Positions 39,714 through 48,520 of a stretch of 64,000 bases of DNA are shown in pieces. Source of the DNA: Zipacnadum sp036504235 (GTDB lineage Bacteria; Armatimonadota; Zipacnadia; Zipacnadales; Zipacnadaceae); contig DASXVN010000008.1 of the NCBI GenBank assembly GCA_036504235.1, forward strand, positions 1-64,000, in the 5' to 3' direction. Position 1 is the first letter of the stretch. The number at the start of each line of letters is the position of its first letter. A program made the translations under genes and the position numbers. The notes beneath the pieces were generated by a model, which was given only the letters and a program-made list of their open reading frames with translations, had not been told where the DNA came from and made no database searches.

Positions 39714-41969
39714 CTAGGCCTTCTCGAGGTGGGCGTAGCGCAGGTCTAGATGCTTAATGCCACCGCCGGGGAAGGCCACCGCCACCTTGATGGTGTCGGT
39801 CTCCCGGGTCAGCGAGACGATCATGCCGCGGCCGAACTTGGCGTGCGTGACCCGGTCGCCGACCGTGAAGTCCGGCAGGTCGGCGGGCGGCTTGGGCTCC
39901 GGGCCGGTGGGCTTGCGTTTCTCGCGCGCAGGGGCCGAGGACTTGGCGCGGGAGAGGATGTCGGTCAGGTCTATCGTGCGGGCGGCGGGCTTCTCCGACA
40001 TCGAGGCGTCCACGTCCACCAGGCGCGGGCCGGTGCCCCGGGCGGGGCGGCCCTTGTGGGCCACGCCCTCGTGCGGCAGATCCTTCAGGAAGCGGCTGGG
40101 GTCGTTCTGCCGCACCTCGCCGAACTGCATCCGCCGCTGGGCGCGCGAGAGCCACAGCCGCTTCTGCGCGCGCGTCATGCCCACGTAGAGCAGGCGGCGC
40201 TCCTCGGCGATCTCGTTTTCCGACTCCTGGCTGCGGTAGTGGGGCAGGATGTTCTCCTCCAGCCCCACCAGGAAGACGTACGGGAACTCCAGGCCCTTGG
40301 CGCTGTGCAGGGTGAGCAGGGAGACCTTGTCGCCCAGCGATTCGGCCTTGTCAATGTCGGCGCTGAGCGCCAGGTACTCCAGGAACTCCATCAGGCCCGC
40401 GCCCTCGCCGCGCCGGTTGGCGAAGCGGGCGGCGGTGCTGACGAACTCCTCGGCGTTCTCGGCGCGGCGGGCGTCATCCGCCTTGTTGCTGTTCTGGAGC
40501 TTGGCCAGGTAGCCGCTGCGCTCGATCATCTCGCGAGTAATCTGGCGCAGCCCGGCGGTCGCGGCGCTCTCCTGGAGCTTCACGATCAGGTTGTGGAAGG
40601 CCTCGAAGGCCTGCTGGGTGCGGGGCGGGAGATCCTCATCCTGGAGGGCCAGTTGGAGCGCGTTCCACAGGGACATTTCGTTCTGCATGGCGAGGCGGTC
40701 AATGATCGCCAGGGCCGTGTCGCCGATGCCGCGGGTGGGCGTGTTGATGATCCGGCGCAGGGCCACCGAGTCGTCCGGGTTGTGCAGGACCTGCAGGTAG
40801 GCGATGCAGTCCTTGATCTCGGCGCGGTCGAAAAAGCGCATGCCGCCGACGACCTCGTAGGGCACGGCGCGGGCCATGAGGGCTTCCTCAAAGACGCGGG
40901 ACATGGCGTTGGAGCGGTAGAGAATGGCGAAATCGCCCCACTGCCCCTCCCCCACCGCCACCTGGCGCATAATGGTGTCCACCACCCACTCGGCTTCCTC
41001 TTCCTCGTTGACCGCCACGTAGACGGTCACGTCCTCGCCGGGCGCATTCTCGGTCCACAGGCGCTTTTCGGCGCGCTCGGGATTGCAGGCGATGATGGCG
41101 TTGGCGCAGTCGAGAATCTTCTGGGTGGAGCGGTAATTGCGCTCCAGGCGGAAGATTTGGGCGTGCGGATAGTGCTCGCGGAAGGCCAAAATCAGCCCCA
41201 CGTCGGCGCCGCGCCAGCCGTAGATGGACTGGTCGTCGTCGCCGACCACGCAGAGGTTGGCCCGCTCGCCGGCCAGCAGTTGCAGCAGACGGAACTGCGC
41301 CCAGTTGATGTCCTGGTACTCGTCAACCAGCAGGAAATGGAAGCGCTGCTGGTAGCGCCGGAGCACCTCCGGGTGCTGGTCGAGAAGCTGGACGGCCATC
41401 ATCAGCAGGTCATCAAAGTCCAGCGCCCCGTTGCGCCGCAGTTGCTCCTGGTAGACGCGGTAGACCTGCCGGGTGGCCTTCTCCAGGGGGCTTTTGTCGC
41501 GCGCCTTGTACTCGCTGACCGTCAGCAGTTGATTCTTGGCGTTGCTGATTTCGTTGAGCACGGCGGGCGGCTTGACTTCCTCGGAGTCAATATTCAGCGC
41601 CGAAAGCGCGTGTTTGACCACGGAAAGCTGGTCGGAATCGTCGTAGATGGTGAAGTTGGGGGGCACGTCAATGACCGAGCCGGCGGCCCGCAGTAGCCGG
41701 GCGCAGAACCAGTGGAAGGTGCCCGCCCAGACCTTCTTCGCGTCGTCGCCGATGAGCAGCCGGATGCGCTCCTTCATCTCCTCGGCGGCCTTGTTGGTGA
41801 AGGTGACGGCCAGAATCTGGTCGGGCGGCACGCCGCAGGCGCGCACCATATAGGCGATGCGGGTGGTCAAGGTCCGGGTCTTGCCGGAGCCGGCCCCGGC
41901 GAAGATGAGCACGGGACCCTCGACGGCGCAAACCGCCTCGCGTTGTTCGGGATTGAGTTTGTCGAGAAT
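39714..41969 (-). CDS. pcrA: PcrA/UvrD-type superfamily 1 DNA helicase
   Basis: The product is a 751-residue 3'-5' DNA helicase. Motif Q/I is LNPEQREAV and GAGSGKT (24-31). Motif II is LLVDEYQDINWAQ, motif III VVGDDDQSIYGWRGAD, motif IV ERNYRS, motif V TLHSAKGLEFPYVFLVGLEE and motif VI RRLLYVGMTRAQ. The C-terminus ends in the Tudor-like domain typical of PcrA (FTVGDRVTHAKFGRGMIVSL). It acts in nucleotide excision repair and in clearing proteins from DNA. The frame has no ATG, GTG or TTG upstream of the conserved ILDKLNPEQ before an in-frame stop. The best start is ATT at 41969, seven bases after GAGGTG. A conventional start at Walker A would cut off motif Q. A sequencing error upstream is the alternative. 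Confidence 0.92.
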   Translation of the reverse strand: MLDKLNPEQREAVCAVEGPVLIFAGAGSGKTRTLTTRIAYMVRACGVPPDQILAVTFTNKAAEEMKERIRLLIGDDAKKVWAGTFHWFCARLLRAAGSVIDVPPNFTIYDDSDQLSVVKHALSALNIDSEEVKPPAVLNEISNAKNQLLTVSEYKARDKSPLEKATRQVYRVYQEQLRRNGALDFDDLLMMAVQLLDQHPEVLRRYQQRFHFLLVDEYQDINWAQFRLLQLLAGERANLCVVGDDDQSIYGWRGADVGLILAFREHYPHAQIFRLERNYRSTQKILDCANAIIACNPERAEKRLWTENAPGEDVTVYVAVNEEEEAEWVVDTIMRQVAVGEGQWGDFAILYRSNAMSRVFEEALMARAVPYEVVGGMRFFDRAEIKDCIAYLQVLHNPDDSVALRRIINTPTRGIGDTALAIIDRLAMQNEMSLWNALQLALQDEDLPPRTQQAFEAFHNLIVKLQESAATAGLRQITREMIERSGYLAKLQNSNKADDARRAENAEEFVSTAARFANRRGEGAGLMEFLEYLALSADIDKAESLGDKVSLLTLHSAKGLEFPYVFLVGLEENILPHYRSQESENEIAEERRLLYVGMTRAQKRLWLSRAQRRMQFGEVRQNDPSRFLKDLPHEGVAHKGRPARGTGPRLVDVDASMSEKPAARTIDLTDILSRAKSSAPAREKRKPTGPEPKPPADLPDFTVGDRVTHAKFGRGMIVSLTRETDTIKVAVAFPGGGIKHLDLRYAHLEKA

Positions 41970-42050
41970 CGGGATACACCTCGGGTATGGAGAGAAAGAA
42001 GGGGCTGCCTAAAGTAGGGAACGGCGAACGGCCGGGAACCTCACCCCCAG

Positions 42051-42073
42051 CCCCTCTCCCTGCGGGAGAGGGG
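42051..42073. repeat. Perfect CCCCTCTCCC palindrome
   Basis: CCCCTCTCCC-TGC-GGGAGAGGGG, a ten-base perfect stem in the gap between the CTP synthase and helicase genes. Same family as at 24562 and 45411. Confidence 0.6.
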
Positions 42074-42096
42074 TGAAAGGTCAACGACAACGGCCC

Positions 42097-42148
42097 GGAC
42101 ACCGGCGAGACCCTTCGACAAGCTCAGGGCAGGCAGCCGGTGCCACCG
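42097..42148. repeat. Nested repeat, copy 1
   Basis: GACACCGGCGAGAC, then CCTTCGACAAGCTCAGGG, then CAGGCAGCCGGTGCCACC. The outer parts match the CGAGACG-core palindromes, and the inner 18 bases appear inserted. Copies at 47309 and 58291. Confidence 0.65.
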
Positions 42149-42165
42149 ACAGCTAGGGGCTCTGG

Positions 42166-43806
42166 CTACTCCTCCACGGGCTCGGCGGCGGCGCACTGGG
42201 CCTGGCGCGCTAGCGCGGCCGCGATGAAGCCGCGGAAGAGCGGGTGCGGCCGGTTGGGCCGGGACTTGAACTCGGGATGAAACTGCGAGGCAACGAAGAA
42301 GGGGTGGCTGGGCAGCTCGATGATCTCGGCCAGGTCACCCTGCGGCGAAGTCCCGGAGAACCGCAGCCCGCACTCAACCAGCCGCGGCCGGAAAGCGTTG
42401 TTTACCTCATAGCGATGGCGATGGCGCTCCTGAATCTCCGCCGCGCCGTAGACCTGCGCGGCCAGCGATCCCTCTTCCAGCTTGCAGGGATAAGCGCCCA
42501 GCCGCATGGTCCCGCCCAGCTCGGTGATGTACTCCTGCTCCTTGAGGTAGATGACCACCGGGTTGGGCGTTTCCTCGTCAAATTCCTTGGAGTTAGCGCG
42601 CTCCAGGCCACAGACGTTGCGGGCGAACTCGATGACCGCGCACTGCAACCCCAGGCACAGGCCCAGGAAGGGGACGCCGTTTTCCCGCGCCCAGCGGACT
42701 GCCGCGATCTTGCCCTCAATGCCGCGATGGCCGAAGCCGCCCGGCACCAGCACGCCGCTGACTCCCGCCAGGAGCGCGTCGGCGCCCTGCTGCTCGATCT
42801 CCTCGGAGTCCACATAATCCACGTGGACCTTCGCGTCGTTGGCGCCGCCGGCGTGCTTGATCGCCTCGGTGACGGAGAGGTAGGAGTCCTTGAGGTCCAT
42901 GTACTTGCCGACCATGGCGATGCGGACCTCGCCCGTGGGACACGACAGCGGCTTGACGATCTCGCGCCAGTCGGCCAGATCCACCGGGCGGGAGGGCAAG
43001 CCTAGCTCGGAGATGGTCAGGTCCGCGATGCCCTGCTCTTCCATCGCCAGGGGAATGGCGTAGAGCGTGTCGTCCACGTCCAGGGCCTGGACCACGTTCT
43101 CGGCCGGAATATCGCAGAACAGCGCGATCTTGGCGCGGATGTCGCGGGTCAGTTCGTGCTGGGTGCGGCAGACCAGGATGTCGGGCTGGATACCCATGCT
43201 GCGCAGCTCGCGGACGCTGTGCTGGGTGGGCTTGGTCTTCAGCTCGCCGACCGTACCGAGGTAGGGCACCAGGGTCACATGCACGAAGCACACGTTCTCG
43301 CGCCCCTCATCGGTGCGCATCTGGCGGATGGCCTCGAGGAAGGGCTGGCTCTCGATATCGCCGACCGTCCCGCCGACCTCCACCAGGCAAATCTCGGCCT
43401 GGTGATGCTTGGCGCACTTGCGGATGCGGTCCTTGATCTCGTCGGTGACGTGGGGGATGACCTGGATGGTCGCGCCCAGGTAATAGCCGCCGTCGCGCTC
43501 CTTGCGGATAACTTCGGCGTAGACCTGGCCGGTGGTGACGTTGGAGAGGCTGCTCATGGACTCGTCCACGAACCGCTCATAGTGGCCCAGGTCGAGGTCG
43601 GTCTCGGCGCCGTCGTCGGTGACGTAGACCTCGCCGTGCTGGAAGGGATTCATCAGTCCGGCGTCGGTGTTGAGGTAGGGGTCGGCCTTGAGGAGAGCGA
43701 CGCGATAGCCCCGGCGCTTGAGTAGCATGCCGATGCAGGAGGAAGTGATACCTTTGCCGATGGCCGAAACGACTCCGCCGGTTACGAAAACGTACTTGGT
43801 TTGCAT
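42166..43806 (-). CDS. pyrG: CTP synthase
   Basis: The 546-residue enzyme makes CTP from UTP, ATP and glutamine. The N-terminal synthetase domain shows VFVTGGVVSAIGKGITSS (P-loop), FQHGEVYVTDDGAETDLDLG and VEVGGTVGDIESQPFLEA. The C-terminal class I amidotransferase domain has the nucleophile Cys in PFLGLCLGLQCAV and the His/Glu pair near FVASQFHPEF. Substitutions such as KADPYLN for the usual KLDPYIN are mild. The ATG at 43806 starts the conserved sequence directly. It follows a coiled-coil gene and precedes the helicase gene on the same strand. Confidence 0.97.
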   Translation of the reverse strand: MQTKYVFVTGGVVSAIGKGITSSCIGMLLKRRGYRVALLKADPYLNTDAGLMNPFQHGEVYVTDDGAETDLDLGHYERFVDESMSSLSNVTTGQVYAEVIRKERDGGYYLGATIQVIPHVTDEIKDRIRKCAKHHQAEICLVEVGGTVGDIESQPFLEAIRQMRTDEGRENVCFVHVTLVPYLGTVGELKTKPTQHSVRELRSMGIQPDILVCRTQHELTRDIRAKIALFCDIPAENVVQALDVDDTLYAIPLAMEEQGIADLTISELGLPSRPVDLADWREIVKPLSCPTGEVRIAMVGKYMDLKDSYLSVTEAIKHAGGANDAKVHVDYVDSEEIEQQGADALLAGVSGVLVPGGFGHRGIEGKIAAVRWARENGVPFLGLCLGLQCAVIEFARNVCGLERANSKEFDEETPNPVVIYLKEQEYITELGGTMRLGAYPCKLEEGSLAAQVYGAAEIQERHRHRYEVNNAFRPRLVECGLRFSGTSPQGDLAEIIELPSHPFFVASQFHPEFKSRPNRPHPLFRGFIAAALARQAQCAAAEPVEE

Positions 43807-43932
43807 TGTACTGCAGTGGCCTCCCGTGCCCCGAGAAAGTTGCGCTTGCGCGCTGATAAAAACGTCAAAAAGACCAACCGCCCGCGCCCCCGCGCCGGCG
43901 TTGGTAGAAAAGCCTGATTGTCAAGGAAAGCC

Positions 43933-44394
43933 TTACCCCTCGGCCGGTTCCTCCGCCGACGGCGAGGTCGGCGCCGGCTTCTCGGGCTCCGGGGCGGCGG
44001 CAGCGGCTTCCGTCTCCGGAGTCTCGATATCCTCGTCGGCCAGCACGGAGTCGTCCAGCAGCTCCGCCGGCTCCATGTCCGCCATGCTCGCCAGGCGAAT
44101 CTCCTCGATCTGGTGCTTGAGTTCGTGCAGTTCCTCGCCGATCAGGTCGAGGCGCTTGCAGTCGGCCATGACGTCGCGGTTTTTGACCTTGCCGCGCTGA
44201 TGCAGCGAGTAGACCTTGCGGCCGATGGTCAGCAGCAGCTCATTGCGCTCCCGCGCCAGACCCCGGCCCTGCGCGGCGAGGCGCTGAATCGCAGCCTGGC
44301 GGTCAATGCTCTCCGCCAGCGTCTCCACGCCCTGCTTGCCGCTGCTGAAGAGGCTCGCGAGAAAGCGCCTTAGTTGTTCCCAGAAATCGTTCAT
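43933..44394 (-). CDS. Small coiled-coil protein, unknown function
   Basis: The 153-residue protein is strongly helical and charged. Residues about 15-110 read as a continuous amphipathic coiled coil (RQAAIQRLAAQGRGLARERN and RLDLIGEELHELKHQIEEIR). The last 45 residues are acidic and then Pro/Ala/Glu-rich (EPEKPAPTSPSAEEPAEG), typical of a disordered tail. I do not recognise a family. The ATG at 44394 has GAGAGAT upstream at long spacing. It sits between surE and pyrG in the housekeeping train, 127 bases before pyrG. Confidence 0.65.
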   Translation of the reverse strand: MNDFWEQLRRFLASLFSSGKQGVETLAESIDRQAAIQRLAAQGRGLARERNELLLTIGRKVYSLHQRGKVKNRDVMADCKRLDLIGEELHELKHQIEEIRLASMADMEPAELLDDSVLADEDIETPETEAAAAAPEPEKPAPTSPSAEEPAEG

Positions 44395-44502
44395 AGTTGG
44401 ATTATCTCTCCACGTCGTCGCGTCGGCCCGATGCACCGCGAGGGCGCAGGCCGGACCGGGAAGTATTCGGCGGGACCGGAGCGTTCTCCTTCCCGGTCGC
44501 GA

Positions 44503-45282
44503 CTATTTCCGAGGGAAGTTGGCGGAACTTAGCTCCACGGCCAGCGGAAGCAGCCGGGGCAGCGTCTCGTAGCTGGTCAGGTCAAAATGCACCGGAGTGA
44601 GCGAAATCCGTCCCCGCGCGATGGCTCCGATGTCGGTTTTCTCGCTGTTCTCGGACTCCTGTGGCTCGCCGGTGAACCAGTAATACGGGCGTCCGCGCGG
44701 GTCCTCGCGCCGGTCCACGGTGTTGAGGTAGGCGCGCTTGCCCAGCTCGGCGACCGCAAAACCCGCGATTTCCTCCCAGGGCAACGCCGGCACATTCACG
44801 TTCAGAAAGGCATCCGGTAGGTCCAGTTCGGCCACTCGCGGCGCCAGCAGCGCGGCCGCCTGGGCCGCCCCGGAGAAGTCCTCGGTGTCGTAGGAGCAGA
44901 CCGACACGGCCATCGCCCGGAGGCCCTGGATCGCCGCCTCCATCGCGGCCGAGACGGTGCCCGAGTAGAGCACTTCCTCGCCGAGATTGGCCCCCCGGTT
45001 GATCCCCGAGATGACCAGATCGGGCCGCACGTCGGAGGTCAGCGCCCCCAGAATCACGCAGTCGGCAGGCGTACCGTTGCTGGCGTAGGCCTCCACGGGC
45101 AGCCCGCGCAGCTTGACCGGGTCCATGCGCAGCGGCTTGTGCAGGGTGATGGCGTGCCCCGCGGCGCTCTGCTCGCGCTCCGGCGCCACCACGCGCACCG
45201 TCCCCAGGGGCATGAGCGCCTCCACCAGGGCCCGGAGGCCGGGCGCGAGGATTCCGTCGTCGTTAGTGATGAGGATATTCAT
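44503..45282 (-). CDS. surE: 5'/3'-nucleotidase SurE
   Basis: The 259-residue protein is a SurE nucleotidase, which dephosphorylates nucleoside monophosphates and short polyphosphates using a divalent metal. The acidic metal site ITNDDGILAPG is at the very N-terminus, and the second set occurs in SGINRGANLGEEVLYSGTVSAA as expected for the family. The C-terminal part (PRGRPYYWFTGEPQE) is the conserved swapped region. The ATG at 45282 begins the motif directly; no strong ribosome binding site is visible. It lies between serA and the coiled-coil gene. Confidence 0.93.
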   Translation of the reverse strand: MNILITNDDGILAPGLRALVEALMPLGTVRVVAPEREQSAAGHAITLHKPLRMDPVKLRGLPVEAYASNGTPADCVILGALTSDVRPDLVISGINRGANLGEEVLYSGTVSAAMEAAIQGLRAMAVSVCSYDTEDFSGAAQAAALLAPRVAELDLPDAFLNVNVPALPWEEIAGFAVAELGKRAYLNTVDRREDPRGRPYYWFTGEPQESENSEKTDIGAIARGRISLTPVHFDLTSYETLPRLLPLAVELSSANFPRK

Positions 45283-45304
45283 AGTTAGTGGTTGTTGGGG
45301 CGAA

Positions 45305-45620
45305 GGCGAACGGCGGCCCACCCCGGAGTTTGCTGCGCAAACTCCACCCCTCCCTAAAGGGGAGGGGCTTCCGGATTCGTTCTGTTCATGCGCGCGCTTG
45401 CCCTAAGCCCCTCCCGTACCGGGAGGGGTGCCCGAGGTCCCCCGAGGGCGGGGTGGGCCAGCGAACGGCGCGGAGCCTCACCCCCTGCCCCTCTCCTGGC
45501 AGGCGAGGGGGAACGGCAAATGGCAAAGGCTAACGGCCGGCGGGGTACGAGCCCCCGCCCTACAGACGGCAAAGGCAACGGCAACGGCCGGGCGGAGCAA
45601 GCTCCGCCCCTACGGGAGGG
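45305..45620. repeat. Block of dispersed GC-rich hairpin repeats
   Basis: This gap between serA and surE contains no gene. It holds CCCTCCCTAAAGGGGAGGGG, then a copy of the 1-290 repeat (CCCGTACCGGGAGGGGTGCCCGAGG region, 45411-45517). After these come GGCGGGGTACGAGCCCCCGCC near 45538 and GGGCGGAGC-AA-GCTCCGCCC (45590-45609) followed by CCTACGGG. Confidence 0.65.
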
Positions 45621-45635
45621 TCAGCGGCTGCGAGC

Positions 45636-47228
45636 CTAGAACTCCACCCACTCGACGCGGGCTACGCCGGGGAGGGCGGCTACTTTGGCCGCTAGGGCCG
45701 GGCTTACTTCATCCTCTACTTGCGCGAGCAGCAGGCCCTGGCCCTCGACCAGGTTCGAGGCTACCTGGATGCCGCGCAGGGAGACGTTCGCGTCGCCTAG
45801 CAGGCAGCCGAGGCGGCCGATGAAGCCCGGGGTGCCCGGCTGGCTGTTCCAGAGGAGCATGACCTTGCCGGCCAGTTCCAGATCGCAACGGAAACCGGCG
45901 ACCTCCACCAGGCGGGAGGTGCCGTCGTCGAGCAGCAGCGCGGCGGCACAGTGGGCGCCGGACTCGTCGGTGACTACCGTCTCCAGGCGCTGGCCGTAGG
46001 CGTTGACCATGCCGACCACGCTCTCGCCCAGCTCCAGGCCGCGCTCGCGCGCCAACTCGGCGGCGTTGATGTAGTTCAGGGCTTCCTCGGTCTGGCCCTC
46101 CATGAGGGTGGCGAGGAAGTGGTGGGTGAGCACGTGCAGCTTCTCAGTGGTCATCGCGCCGCTGCCGCGCAGCTCTACCCGCCGGAGCCCGCTGCCCAGC
46201 AGGACGCGCTGCAGGCGGCCGAGGCCCTGAATCACCGGCAGGAAGACGCCTAGCTCGGCGGCGACCTCCGGGGGCAGGCTGGGCGCGTTGACCGGCCAGC
46301 GGGGCATGCCGCCGGCGAGCACCGCGGCGACCTGCTCGCAGACATCCACCGCGACGACTTCCTGGGCCTCCTCGGTGGAGGCGGCCAGATGCGGGGTGGC
46401 GACGACGTTGGGCAAGCGCACCAGGGCGAAGTCCTCCGGCGGCTCTTTGGAGAAGACGTCGAGCGCCGCGCCGGCGAGTTTGCCGCTCTCCAGGGCCGCC
46501 TGGAGCGCCGCCTCGTCAATCAGACCGCCGCGAGCGCAGTTGATCAGCGCGGCGGTGGGCTTCATCAGGGCCAGCTCCTCCGCGCCGATCATCTGGCGCG
46601 TCTGATCGGTCAGGGACGCGTGCAGGGTGACGTAATCGCTGGTCTGCAGCAGGGTCGGCATGTTCACCAGGCTGACGCCCAGCGCCGCGGCGTAGTCGGC
46701 GGAGACAAAGGGGTCAAAGGCCTGGACGGTCATCTCCAGGCCGCGGGCGCGGCGGGCGACCTCGGTGCCGATGCGGCCCAGGCCGACGATGCCCAGGGTC
46801 TTACCGGTGACCTGGTGGCCCATGAAGAGCTTGCGCTCCCACTTGCCGGCGACCAGGGAAGCGTTCGCCTGGGGAATCCGGCGGGCCAGCGCGAGCAGCA
46901 GCGCCAGAGCGTGCTCGGCGGTGGACAGGGTGTTGCCGCCGGGCGAGTTGACGACCAGGATGCCCTTGTGGGTGGCGGCGGGCACGTCAATGTTGTCCAC
47001 GCCGACTCCGGCGCGGGCGATGACCTGCACCGCATCGGCGGCGGCGATGATCGGCGCGGTGATTTTCACGCCACTGCGCACCACCAGCGCCGCGAAACCG
47101 GGCACCTTGGCGATCAACTGCTCCTCGTTGAGACCCGGCGCTACTTCCACCTCGCCGGCCTGGCGCAGAATCGCCAGCCCCTCCTCAGCCAACGGGTCAC
47201 AGACCAAAATCTTAGGTTTGTCCGCCAC
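45636..47228 (-). CDS. serA: D-3-phosphoglycerate dehydrogenase
   Basis: The 530-residue enzyme makes the first step of serine synthesis. The NAD motif is VGLGRIGTEVARRARGL, the signature loop INCARGGLIDEAAL carries the catalytic Arg, and the catalytic His lies in TPHLAASTEEAQ. After residue about 315 follow the ASB domain and a C-terminal ACT domain (RLGCLLGDANVSLRGIQVAS) of the long bacterial type, which may give serine feedback. The start is GTG at 47228 with GGGAGG eight bases upstream. It follows the class V aminotransferase gene by 152 bases, a gap that contains a nested repeat. Confidence 0.95.
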   Translation of the reverse strand: MADKPKILVCDPLAEEGLAILRQAGEVEVAPGLNEEQLIAKVPGFAALVVRSGVKITAPIIAAADAVQVIARAGVGVDNIDVPAATHKGILVVNSPGGNTLSTAEHALALLLALARRIPQANASLVAGKWERKLFMGHQVTGKTLGIVGLGRIGTEVARRARGLEMTVQAFDPFVSADYAAALGVSLVNMPTLLQTSDYVTLHASLTDQTRQMIGAEELALMKPTAALINCARGGLIDEAALQAALESGKLAGAALDVFSKEPPEDFALVRLPNVVATPHLAASTEEAQEVVAVDVCEQVAAVLAGGMPRWPVNAPSLPPEVAAELGVFLPVIQGLGRLQRVLLGSGLRRVELRGSGAMTTEKLHVLTHHFLATLMEGQTEEALNYINAAELARERGLELGESVVGMVNAYGQRLETVVTDESGAHCAAALLLDDGTSRLVEVAGFRCDLELAGKVMLLWNSQPGTPGFIGRLGCLLGDANVSLRGIQVASNLVEGQGLLLAQVEDEVSPALAAKVAALPGVARVEWVEF

Positions 47229-47308
47229 GCGTCATCCCTCCCTAAGGTAAGCAGGGAACGCCCCTGCTTCACGACGGCTAACGGCGTAAAGACACTTTGT
47301 GGCATACC

Positions 47309-47360
47309 GACACCGGCGAGACCCTTCGACAAGCTCAGGGCCGGCGGCCGGTGCCACCGG
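47309..47360. repeat. Nested repeat, copy 2
   Basis: GACACCGGCGAGAC, CCTTCGACAAGCTCAGGG, CCGGCGGCCGGTGCCACCGG. Between the aminotransferase and serA genes. Confidence 0.65.
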
Positions 47361-47380
47361 AACATGCCTCCACCAAGTAG

Positions 47381-48520
47381 CTACTCGGCGGCTTCCCAGG
47401 CGGTCACGGCGGCGGCCGTTGCGGCGGCCGGATCGCAAGCGTGGCCCAGGACGTTGAGTTCCTCGGCGGTCGCGACCAGGGTGGCCAGGAGCTGCTCGAG
47501 CTGGCAGACGCCCATGTGGCCGATGCGGAAGATCTTGCCCTTCAGCTCGGACTGGCCGCCGGCGATGATGATCTGGTGCTTCTCGCGGATGGCCTTGGTC
47601 AAGAGCTGCGAATCCACCGGCGAGGCGACCGAGGTGATGGTGTCGGAGGCGTGGCCGGGAGCGGCGAACAGCTCCAAGCCCAGCGCGCGCACGGCGGCCT
47701 GGCAAGCGAGGGCCAGCCGGTGATGGCGGGCCCAGCGCGGCTCGAGGCCCTCGGCGAGGATCAGGTCCAGCGCGGCCTCCAGCGCCACGAAGAGGCTGGT
47801 GTTGGGGGTAAAGGGCGTCTCCCCCTTCTCCAGGGTCTTGCGGGCGGCGACCAGGTCGAAGTAATAGCGCGGCATGGTCGAGTCGGCGACGGCGGCCCAG
47901 GCGCGCTGGCTGAGGGCCACAAAGCCCAGCCCCGGCGGGAGCATGAGCGTCTTCTGCGAGCCGGAGACGACCGCGTCCAGGCCCCAGGCATCCATGAGCA
48001 GTGGCGCGCCGCCCAGGCTGCTGACGGCGTCCACTATGGACAGCGCCCCGTAGCTGCGGGCGACCTCGGCGAGCGCCTGGACATCCTGCCAGACGCCGGT
48101 GGAGGTCTCATTTTGCACCATGAGAACCGCCTGGGGCTTGAGCTTGGCGCAGGTCTCGCCCAGCTCGGCCTCGGTGACGGCCGAGCCACGCTCCACCTTC
48201 AGCGTGTAGACCTGAGCGCCGTAAATGCCGGCGATCTCGCCGAAACGCTCGCCGAACTTGCCGGTGTCCACGACGACCACCGGGTCGCCGGGCGAGAGCA
48301 GGTTGACCACCGCGGCCTCCATGGCCCCGGTGCTGCTGGAGGTCAGCGTCATGACCGGCTGCTCGGTGGCGAACAGGGTCTGCAGGCCGGCGGTTACTCT
48401 ACCGACCAACTCGCGGAAGCGGCTTACGCGGTGGGAAATCTGCGGGCGACCGAGGGCCGCGAGGACCTCGTCCGGCAGATTCGTCGGGCCCGGGATCATC
48501 AGCAGTTCGTAGTCAGTCAT
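47381..48520 (-). CDS. Class V PLP-dependent aminotransferase (serine-pyruvate/phosphoserine type)
   Basis: The 379-residue enzyme is a fold-type I class V aminotransferase. The N-terminus begins with the family mark MIPGPTNLPDEVL, the cofactor Asp lies in LSIVDAVSSLGG and the PLP Lys is Lys190 in VSGSQKTLMLPPG. The substrate Arg is in KIFRIGHMG. Relatives are alanine-glyoxylate and serine-pyruvate aminotransferases; in many anaerobes such a protein beside serA supplies the phosphoserine aminotransferase step. The serA neighbour supports that role here, but the sequence alone does not prove it. The ATG at 48520 has GAGGT upstream and overlaps the preceding nucleotidyltransferase gene by eight bases. 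Confidence 0.9.
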   Translation of the reverse strand: MTDYELLMIPGPTNLPDEVLAALGRPQISHRVSRFRELVGRVTAGLQTLFATEQPVMTLTSSSTGAMEAAVVNLLSPGDPVVVVDTGKFGERFGEIAGIYGAQVYTLKVERGSAVTEAELGETCAKLKPQAVLMVQNETSTGVWQDVQALAEVARSYGALSIVDAVSSLGGAPLLMDAWGLDAVVSGSQKTLMLPPGLGFVALSQRAWAAVADSTMPRYYFDLVAARKTLEKGETPFTPNTSLFVALEAALDLILAEGLEPRWARHHRLALACQAAVRALGLELFAAPGHASDTITSVASPVDSQLLTKAIREKHQIIIAGGQSELKGKIFRIGHMGVCQLEQLLATLVATAEELNVLGHACDPAAATAAAVTAWEAAE

